DNA of 34,247 nt from Plesiocystis pacifica SIR-1 (GTDB lineage: Bacteria > Myxococcota_A > Polyangia > Nannocystales > Nannocystaceae): contig NZ_ABCS01000104.1 in the NCBI RefSeq assembly GCF_000170895.1, forward strand, positions 1 through 34,247. Direction: 5' to 3'. A model generated the notes under the pieces. That model was not told the DNA's origin. It made no database searches and worked only from the letters and a program-made list of their open reading frames with translations. Every line of letters begins with the position of its first letter. Position 1 is the stretch's first letter. The position numbers and the translations under genes are program-made. Positions 14,531-20,946 of this stretch are shown here, piece after piece.

Positions 14531-14554
14531 GAACGGCCGATACTGGCCACGTTC
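14531..14554. promoter_or_regulatory. Imperfect dyad upstream of the gene at 14608
   Basis: GAACGGCC-GATACT-GGCC(A)CGTTC contains outer arms GAACG/CGTTC and inner arms GCC/GGC, with a two-base bulge. It lies 54 bp before the start at 14608 and 43 bp after the probable end of the preceding gene. It could be an operator or a weak terminator. Confidence 0.25.
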
Positions 14555-14607
14555 ATGGGCCATCAACGGGCGCCTTTGTCCGATTTGGCGCTGAGCCATT
14601 CAGGAAC

Positions 14608-15921
14608 ATGTCCAGTCGAACCTCTAGCACTAGAAACTCCGGACTCGGCAGCCTCATCTGCTTCATCGTTGGCATGCTCGGCTGTTCCGACGACGTCGAT
14701 CCGGCGACGGGGAACTTCCCCAACTCGGGGGACGAGATCGGGGACACGGGCTTCTCCCCCTACGACTTGGGCCCAGGCCCGCTGATGGGGCAGGAGTGCT
14801 TGACCTCGATCAAGCCGGGTGCCTATGGCTACAAAGCTCAGTGCGAGGGACTCTTCTTGACTTCGCTCGCTTGGACACACAACGGCATCCCGCAGTTCTT
14901 CACCATTCCGTCCGATGGAGGCGGAGGGTTTGGGAACGACTACGAGAGCTACGAAGACGCGAAGGTCATGGCCTGTTGCGCTCCCTATGACAACGACGAG
15001 ACGCTGGCAGAGCAGCCTCATTTTGCACACAATTGCATGATGGATGCGCGCCAGCTGGCGTGCAGCTCCATGGCGAGCGCTCTCGGCCACTTCATCGGCT
15101 CGAATGACCTACCGAACGACGAGGAGCAGGCCCTCGAAAATCTGAGAGGGTATCTGAGCTCTGAGAGCGGGCAAACCGAGTGCATCGACCGCATGGGTGA
15201 GGGTCACGATGAGATGAGCCCGATGGTTGTCTCTTCGGAGTGGCTGATGGACCCTGGTCTCTGGGGTGTTCAGAGTGTGGAGACGATCGAGATGAAGATG
15301 GTCGTCACGGTGACCGACATCGATCAGCCCGACTCTCCGACCATTTGCGAAAGCCTCCATGAGAACGGAGACGAGTTTCTCGAGCCCGTAGACCCACCTT
15401 TTGGTGACGCCCACATCTTGAGCTTGGTCGACGGCATGGCGCTCGCGGCAGGTCCGACGTCTGGGGCCTACACCTTTCCGGGGCAACTCGAGATGGCATC
15501 GCTGCTGTCGAGCTGCCGACCAGGCCGGTGTTCCAGGATGAGTTTCGCTCCCACCAGTGGGGGGGAGCTGTACCTGGAGGAGCTGAAGTTGTACCCCGCG
15601 CAACCGGTCACGCTCACCATCCTTGGTGAGAAGGTCGAGGTCCATGACCCGCGGATCGAACTCTACGGCTCCGCAGCGGGGTCGTGGTATCATGGCGAAG
15701 GTGTGAACACCTTTAGCTCGAACCCCGGCCAGGCACGCTTCATGATCGTCGGCGAGTGCTTGGGGGAGTGGGTCACCCTTCCCGCCGTTGGCAGCTCAGC
15801 GATATCCATCACTGAGATGGGGGACGAGTGGTTTGCGAAGCGCTTCGAGCTGATGCACGAAGACGGAAACCTGGACGCCTGGACGATCGCTGTGCCGGAG
15901 ACGGAGTGGCTGAAGCTCTGA
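14608..15921 (+). CDS. Large lipoprotein of unknown function
   Basis: The 437-residue protein begins at the ATG at 14608 after CAGGAAC. It has a lipoprotein signal: a Ser/Thr/Arg-rich n-region, hydrophobic core, lipobox MLGC (C26) and SDD after the cysteine. The mature part holds many Cys, Trp and Met residues, such as VMACCAPYDNDE, HNCMMDARQLACSSM and LSSCRPGRCSRMSF. A late segment, FMIVGECLGEWVTLPAVGSS, looks like a beta-sandwich. The gene is visibly less GC-rich in third codon positions than its neighbours, suggesting fast evolution or acquisition. It is probably co-transcribed with the metallopeptidase-like lipoprotein 38 bp downstream. I recognise no family. Confidence 0.78.
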   Translation: MSSRTSSTRNSGLGSLICFIVGMLGCSDDVDPATGNFPNSGDEIGDTGFSPYDLGPGPLMGQECLTSIKPGAYGYKAQCEGLFLTSLAWTHNGIPQFFTIPSDGGGGFGNDYESYEDAKVMACCAPYDNDETLAEQPHFAHNCMMDARQLACSSMASALGHFIGSNDLPNDEEQALENLRGYLSSESGQTECIDRMGEGHDEMSPMVVSSEWLMDPGLWGVQSVETIEMKMVVTVTDIDQPDSPTICESLHENGDEFLEPVDPPFGDAHILSLVDGMALAAGPTSGAYTFPGQLEMASLLSSCRPGRCSRMSFAPTSGGELYLEELKLYPAQPVTLTILGEKVEVHDPRIELYGSAAGSWYHGEGVNTFSSNPGQARFMIVGECLGEWVTLPAVGSSAISITEMGDEWFAKRFELMHEDGNLDAWTIAVPETEWLKL

Positions 15922-15959
15922 GGCGTGAGAGCTCGAAGGGGCCCTGCTCTGGGGGGTGC

Positions 15960-17087
15960 ATGCGTGTCGCTCACTCCGCATCGTTCATGATGGCCGGTAT
16001 GGTTGTCATGAGCGCTTGCGGTGACTCGGCACACCCACAGTGTGACCATGCTGACCCGATCGAGGCGGAGGGGATCACTTTTCTCGAGCACGAAGACTCA
16101 TACGCCCGTCAATGCCCTGGGAGCTTTGCCGCTGCACAGGCGCACGCCCAGTGGGTCGCGGATTCGTGGGCAGAGGGGCTCGATGAGCCCGCAGCCCTGC
16201 CCGATGTTCAATACCAGAGCTTCGCATCCAAGGAGTCCGAGTGTTGGTCGTGCGTGGGGGAGCCAGGGGGGGTGGCTGGGTGTGCGACGGAGAACCTCTT
16301 GTGGACGACGAAGACTCCGGACCGGCACGAGCTCAGCCATGCCGCGAGGGGGCTCCAGTGCGCGTCGTTCTTCATTGAAGAGGGATGGGCTGAGCTCTAC
16401 GGAGATCCTTTCACCCATCGACCTCCACAGGACTCTCTCGAACAGGCCCTCGCTTCCGTTCAGGAGCTAGGCTACCTCGGGGGCCAGTATTATGGCCTCG
16501 CGGCCCGCTTCGTAGCGTTCATCATCGATACTCGGGGTATGAGCGGACTTCGGGCGCTGTGTGGCGAGTCGATGGACACCTTCGCCGACTTCCAACAGGG
16601 CGTCGAAGGTGCGCTGAACGAGAGCTTCGATGGCGTGTGGAGTGAGTTCAACGACTGGCCAGGGGGAGGGGCCTCCGCGCTTCGCCAGGAGCTCGCGTGC
16701 GAGCTCGATGAGGTGGGTCTCCCCACGCCTGGCGCCTGGACGATGGACATGAGTTGTTCAAACTCGCGGGTCGAGGGGAGCCTAGACACGGGCGTCGGTC
16801 TCACGGAACGCCTCCAGATTGTCGAAGGTGGCAGCTACAGCTTCGAGTTCACGCCTTCACTCGACGCCGTGTTTCGTGTCGAGCTGCGGAGCTGTGCGCG
16901 GGTAAATTCGACCTCGGACTACCACATCGAGGGCACTTTCGACGCCAAGGCGATGGCGCCAGAACTCATCTTGTTCCCGGATGTGCTGCCCGGAGACTAC
17001 GTCCTGCGGCTAGAGAGCGATGGTGGTCCACTCCCCGACGAGGGCGTGCAGGTCGGTGTCGTGGCGGCACTGCTTGGCGCTCCTTGA
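15960..17087 (+). CDS. Lipoprotein with gluzincin-like metallopeptidase motif
   Basis: The 375-residue protein starts at the ATG at 15960, directly after GGGGGG. It has a lipoprotein signal peptide with lipobox MSAC (C20). A zincin motif HELSH (H123, H127, E124) is followed 13-18 residues later by FFIEEGWAELYGD, where E140, E141 or E145 can serve as the third zinc ligand. This arrangement is gluzincin-like, as in peptidase-MA-type proteins. Around it are YGLAARFVAFIIDTRG and FNDWPGGG, typical of the helical second half of such peptidases. A C-terminal domain of about 110 residues (SYSFEFTPSLDAVFRVELRS, LPGDYVLRLE) looks like a beta-sandwich. It probably acts on proteins outside the cytoplasm. 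It shares an operon and the lower GC content of the lipoprotein at 14608. Confidence 0.75.
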   Translation: MRVAHSASFMMAGMVVMSACGDSAHPQCDHADPIEAEGITFLEHEDSYARQCPGSFAAAQAHAQWVADSWAEGLDEPAALPDVQYQSFASKESECWSCVGEPGGVAGCATENLLWTTKTPDRHELSHAARGLQCASFFIEEGWAELYGDPFTHRPPQDSLEQALASVQELGYLGGQYYGLAARFVAFIIDTRGMSGLRALCGESMDTFADFQQGVEGALNESFDGVWSEFNDWPGGGASALRQELACELDEVGLPTPGAWTMDMSCSNSRVEGSLDTGVGLTERLQIVEGGSYSFEFTPSLDAVFRVELRSCARVNSTSDYHIEGTFDAKAMAPELILFPDVLPGDYVLRLESDGGPLPDEGVQVGVVAALLGAP

Positions 17088-17102
17088 GTACGTCCCGAGA
17101 AG

Positions 17103-18110
17103 TCAGAACCGACCGACCACGCCGAGCCCGGCGCCGACCCCCACGCGCGTCCCCTCGCCCGTCTCGGCCGCGGTCATCATCGGCATGGGCACGAGCCAGG
17201 TCGTGGGTCGGGGCTTGGCTGCGTAGACCTCGTTCTTGCCCTTGATGCCCCGGGACAGGGACACGCCGCCGCCCGCGAGCAGGCCGATGGCCGCGGCTCC
17301 AAACACCGCGCCGGTGCCGATCAGGAACCACTGGAAGGGGCTGAAGGGGGCGCCCAGGACGAAGGCGCCGGCGGAGATCAATCCCAGGCCGCCGCCGACG
17401 CTGAGCATCACCACGCCGCCGCTGAACTGTTTTTTGCTCTTCGCCCACTTGGGCCCGAGCTCGGGGTCTTGCTTGACCTCGTGCTCCCACTGCTGCTTGG
17501 GGCTCATGGGCTTGGCCGGGGCGGCGGCGGGAGTGGTGTGGGCTGGGGCCGCGGTCGCGGGCTCGTCGTAGACGAAGGTGGTGCCCTGAGGCAGGACCTG
17601 AGAGACCTCGCCGCGGGCGCCTGCGGCGTAGAGGAGCTCGTCGAGCTGGGCGATGCGCTCGTCGGTCTGGGCCTGGTCGGTGGCCACGGCCGGGTCGTTC
17701 TGGTCGAGGCCGGCGAGCTCGGTCTTGCGGCTGGTCAGCAGGCGCTTGGCCTCGTGCAGGTGCTCGGGGTTGCGCGACACCTCGTAGGCGTGCTTGTGGC
17801 CCTCGGCGATGTTGTAGGCGAGGGCCGTGCGCGTGCCTCGGTGCTCGGGGGAGCTGTCGAGGAGCACGTAGGCCTTGTTCCACGCGATCAGGGCCTGGAT
17901 GTACTCGGCGGTCTCGAAGTGCGTGCGGCCCTCGTTGTAGAGGGCCTCGGCCTGAGCCAGGGGCGTCTGGGCGACGGGCTGGGCCGGGGCAGGTTGAGCG
18001 GCCGCCGGCTCCGTCTCCGCGGGGGCTGCCTCGGGACTCGCCGCGAGCGCGGGCAGGGGGGCGAGGATGAGCGCGGTGGATACGGCCGCAGCCTGCAATC
18101 GCTCGAGCAT
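17103..18110 (-). CDS. TPR-like membrane protein with signal peptide
   Basis: The 335-residue protein has an N-terminal signal sequence (about 1-24, ending LPALAAS) and an Ala/Pro/Glu-rich linker. A helical repeat region (about 48-165) follows, with TPR character: AEALYNEGRTHFETAEYIQA, LIAWNKAYVLLD, ALAYNIAEGHKHAYEV and LHEAKRLLTSRK. After a second Pro/Ala linker come two transmembrane helices (about 231-253 and 260-282) and a Gly-rich end, GVGAGLGVVGRF. Proteins with a signal peptide, TPR-like region and paired helices are common in the Nannocystis/Plesiocystis group and may organise envelope complexes. It follows the sigma gene at 18241-18843 on the same strand with a 130-bp gap. The function is unknown. 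Confidence 0.72.
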   Translation of the reverse strand: MLERLQAAAVSTALILAPLPALAASPEAAPAETEPAAAQPAPAQPVAQTPLAQAEALYNEGRTHFETAEYIQALIAWNKAYVLLDSSPEHRGTRTALAYNIAEGHKHAYEVSRNPEHLHEAKRLLTSRKTELAGLDQNDPAVATDQAQTDERIAQLDELLYAAGARGEVSQVLPQGTTFVYDEPATAAPAHTTPAAAPAKPMSPKQQWEHEVKQDPELGPKWAKSKKQFSGGVVMLSVGGGLGLISAGAFVLGAPFSPFQWFLIGTGAVFGAAAIGLLAGGGVSLSRGIKGKNEVYAAKPRPTTWLVPMPMMTAAETGEGTRVGVGAGLGVVGRF

Positions 18111-18240
18111 GCGGCCATCCTAACAACATCCACTGCGCTCGGTGTGTGCCGATGGGCGCGGGAGGTGGCGAACTCGCGCGCGCGCTCGTTCGGTCTGCGA
18201 GCTCGGCAGCAGGGCGTGCGCGGGCGCGGAAAAATCCGCG

Positions 18241-18843
18241 CTACTCGATGCCTTCGTGGATGCTCTTGACCCAGCGGTCGAGCCCGCCGAGCGTGCTCTC
18301 GAGCACCTTGGGGTTGGTCTCGAGCTCGGTGATGTGCCGGCGCAGCAGCTCCTTGCCCCGGCGCAGGCGGTTGCGCACGGTGTACTCGCTCTCGCCGATG
18401 ATCTCCCCGACGGCCCGAGCGGTCAGGCTCTCCCAGTAAAAGAGCTCGAGGATCACCTGGTGCTCGAGGGGGATGCGGCGCAGGGCCTCGACGAGCAGCT
18501 GCTGCTCGCGGGCGCGGGCGACGATGGTCGAGGGCCCGGGGTGGAGGTCGTGCGCGGTGATGTCGGTGAACTCCAGGCGGTCGCGGCGACGTTCGCGAAA
18601 GTAGGCCCGGAGGATGTTGTTGGCGATGGCGAACACGAAGGTTCGAAAGCTGCTGTCCTGGCGGAAGCGGTCCTTGGACTCGAGCAGCGCCGTGAAGGTC
18701 TGCTGGACCAGATCCTCGAAGTCATCGCCGACTTTGTTGCGGAAAAAGCGGTAGACCGCGGGGAAGTGGCGATCGAAGAGCTCGGCGCCAGCGGCCTTGT
18801 TGCCCTGGCTCCAATCGGCGTAGAGCTCGCGATCACTGCGCAC
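18241..18843 (-). CDS. ECF-type RNA polymerase sigma factor (third)
   Basis: The 200-residue sigma factor closely resembles the one at 971-1600. Region 2 has AELFDRHFPAVYRFFRNKVG, then DLVQQTFTALLESKDRF and FAIANNILRAYFRERRR. Region 4 has LRRIPLEHQVILELFYWESL and the helix-turn-helix RAVGEIIGESEYTVRNRLRR. The shared C-terminal extension contains VLESTLGGLDRWVKSIHEG. Unlike the sigma genes at 971 and 27852, it is not followed by a kinase; the next gene downstream encodes the TPR-like membrane protein, a possible partner. Upstream, 73 bp away, ends the glycerate kinase gene. No anti-sigma factor is evident. Confidence 0.93.
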   Translation of the reverse strand: MRSDRELYADWSQGNKAAGAELFDRHFPAVYRFFRNKVGDDFEDLVQQTFTALLESKDRFRQDSSFRTFVFAIANNILRAYFRERRRDRLEFTDITAHDLHPGPSTIVARAREQQLLVEALRRIPLEHQVILELFYWESLTARAVGEIIGESEYTVRNRLRRGKELLRRHITELETNPKVLESTLGGLDRWVKSIHEGIE

Positions 18844-18916
18844 GCGGAGACCCTATCACCATCCATTGGTACGCTGATTGGAGAGTTCCCACGTGCAATT
18901 TGGGCGGGGGTCGAAA

Positions 18917-20419
18917 CTAGTCGAAGCGAAACAACAGCGCGAGGTCGCACACGTTGGTGCCGGTGGGCCCGGTGCGCAGGGTGTCTTCGAGGCGCGCGAG
19001 CAGGGTGTGGCTGTCGTGCGCGCGCAGGGCCTGCTCGGGATCGAGGCCGTCGGCTTGGGCCCGCGCCTCGGTGCTCGGATCGACGAGGGCCCCCGCCGCG
19101 TCGGTGGGCCCATCCTCGCCGTCGGTCGCGAGGGTCAGGAGCACGGCGCGCTCGCGCGGCCGATCTCGTCCTGCGCGCAGCGTGGCCAGGGGAGCGGCCG
19201 CGGCGAGGGCGAGCTCCTGGTTGCGCCCGCCAGCGCCGCTCGCCCCGAGCTCGAGGTTCACGGTCGTCTCGCCGCCCGTGACGATGCACGCCGGGCTGCG
19301 CACGGGGAGGTCCTCGGGCATGTCGACGAGCAGCTGGCCGAGGCGGCGGCCCTCGTCGGCAGCGGGTCCGCTCAGCGCGGGCAGCAAGACCACGGCGTCG
19401 AGGCCGTGGCTGCGGGCCGTCGCGCAGGCGGCCTCGCGCGCGTCGCCGTTGCGCGCGAGCAGCACGTGGTGGACCTGCTGGGCCGCGCCGGACTCGTCCC
19501 GGGGCGGCTCGGGCAGGGGCGGGGGGTCGTCGAGGAAAGCGCGCGTGGTCGGGTGGTCGCGGAGGAATTCGCTGAGCGCGTCGCCCAGATCGCGGCGGAT
19601 GGTGTCGAGCTCGGGCTCGCGCTTGTCGGGGTAGATCGTCGGCCCCGAGCCGATCAGCGCGAGCTCGTCCCCGATCACGTCGGAGATGATCAGCGAGACC
19701 ACGGCCGCGGGGGCGAACAGCCGGGCGAGGCCGCCGGCCTTGAGGGCGTCGCAGCGCCGCCGCAGCCAGTTGATGGGGTGGATCGGCACGTCGCGGCTCA
19801 GGAAGTGCGCGACCATGGCCGACCACTCCTCGGCGGGCAGCACCGGATCGCTGAGCAGGGCCGAGGAGCCGCCGCTGATCGGGCACAGCACGAGGTCGCG
19901 GGGCTGGACCTGGCGCGCGAGCTCGCGCAAACGCGCGCACGCGGCCGCGCTCTTGGGGCCGGGCAGGGGGTGATCGCCGAGGACGACCTCGACGGGCCTG
20001 AGGCGCTCGGGCGCGTCGGCGAGCTCGGGGTCGCGGTGCTTGGCGATCACCAAGCCGCCCGCGACGCGGCCCGCCTCGGCCCCTCCGAGGCGCTCGACGA
20101 GGGCCGCGGCGGTGCGCTCGCTGGCCTTGCCCGCGCCAAAGATCCACACCCGACCGTGCTCCGCCGGGCCGGGCTGCGCGGGGTCGTCGGCGAGATCGAA
20201 CACGAACTCCCCGACCACCACCGACGCGCCCTTGGGCTTGCGCAGCAGGTGGACGTGGCGTCGCACGCAGGTCTGCGGATCGACGGCCTCGAGGGCCGCG
20301 CCCGCGACGGCGGCGAGCAGCTCGGCCCTGGGGTGGCGGGCGAGGCCTGGGTTGGCGGCGAGCAGGCGCTCGGACCACGGGGCCAGGCTCGAGTCGGGGC
20401 TCGGGCTCGCAGCGCTCAC
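18917..20419 (-). CDS. Glycerate 2-kinase, MOFRL family
   Basis: The 500-residue protein starts with GTG at 20419. The start overlaps the TGA stop of the upstream gene (GTGA) and has GGGGGAAG as ribosome binding site, so translation is coupled. The family phosphorylates D-glycerate to 2-phosphoglycerate with ATP. Hallmarks are FGAGKASE near the N-terminus, LVLGDHPLP-like and CPISGGSSALL segments, ISDVIGDELALIGSGPT, TGGETTVNL, GGRNQELALAAA, and the MOFRL signature LATDGEDGPTDAAGALVD. GPTGTNVCDL near the end is also typical. With the D-2-hydroxyacid dehydrogenase it could feed glyoxylate or hydroxypyruvate carbon into glycolysis. That is inference, because the genes are 13 kb apart. It is longer than the usual 420-450 residues owing to inserted linkers. 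Confidence 0.93.
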   Translation of the reverse strand: MSAASPSPDSSLAPWSERLLAANPGLARHPRAELLAAVAGAALEAVDPQTCVRRHVHLLRKPKGASVVVGEFVFDLADDPAQPGPAEHGRVWIFGAGKASERTAAALVERLGGAEAGRVAGGLVIAKHRDPELADAPERLRPVEVVLGDHPLPGPKSAAACARLRELARQVQPRDLVLCPISGGSSALLSDPVLPAEEWSAMVAHFLSRDVPIHPINWLRRRCDALKAGGLARLFAPAAVVSLIISDVIGDELALIGSGPTIYPDKREPELDTIRRDLGDALSEFLRDHPTTRAFLDDPPPLPEPPRDESGAAQQVHHVLLARNGDAREAACATARSHGLDAVVLLPALSGPAADEGRRLGQLLVDMPEDLPVRSPACIVTGGETTVNLELGASGAGGRNQELALAAAAPLATLRAGRDRPRERAVLLTLATDGEDGPTDAAGALVDPSTEARAQADGLDPEQALRAHDSHTLLARLEDTLRTGPTGTNVCDLALLFRFD

Positions 20420-20847
20420 GCCGACGCTTCCCCCGCCTCGGACGGCATCGGGGTCTCCTGGATGTGGCGCCACCGCCAGCGACCCTCGCTGCGTTCGATG
20501 AGCGCAAAGGCGGAGCGCCGGTTGCTGGCCGCCGACTGCTTCGCCCCGGTCTGCCCCTCGACGTAGCGGACCACCGCGTGTTCGGGCCCGGCGTGGAGCA
20601 GCTCGAGGTCGGTGATCGTGGCTTCGAAGCCTGGGCTCTTGCCGTGGAGCCCGGCGATGCTGTCGATGAAGGCGTCGCCGCTGAGCTCGAGCCCGCTCGG
20701 GTAGACCAGGCTCATGGTCGGGGGGCAGGTGGCCGCGAGCGCGGCGAGGGTCGCCTCGCGCTCGTGACTGCCCGAGAACCACCGCGTCAGCTGCTCGTGA
20801 AACGCGTGGACGAAGTGGGCGGCTGGGTGCGAGTCAGCGGTGGCCAT
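20416..20847 (-). CDS. NTF2-like (SnoaL/DUF4440-type) small protein
   Basis: The 143-residue protein has the outline of the NTF2 cone fold. An N-terminal helix (HFVHAFHEQLTRWFSG) is followed by LAATCPPTMSLVYPSG, a helix FIDSIAGLHG, and three strands: FEATITDLELLHAG, HAVVRYVEGQT and SAFALIERSEGRWRWRHIQE. Such proteins act as small-molecule enzymes, binding modules or modifiers of partner proteins, and no catalytic residues can be assigned here. Its stop overlaps the start of the glycerate kinase by 4 bp, so the two are co-translated and perhaps functionally linked. The patatin-like gene ends 99 bp upstream on the same strand. Confidence 0.8.
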   Translation of the reverse strand: MATADSHPAAHFVHAFHEQLTRWFSGSHEREATLAALAATCPPTMSLVYPSGLELSGDAFIDSIAGLHGKSPGFEATITDLELLHAGPEHAVVRYVEGQTGAKQSAASNRRSAFALIERSEGRWRWRHIQETPMPSEAGEASA

Positions 20848-20946
20848 CGTGCGGATCCTGCCTTGCGAAGGGCGGCCGCGTCGAGGGGGAGCGCCCAGAT
20901 GGGCGGGGAGGGCGGGGACCGGCCTTGGCGACGGGCAGCGCTACGC

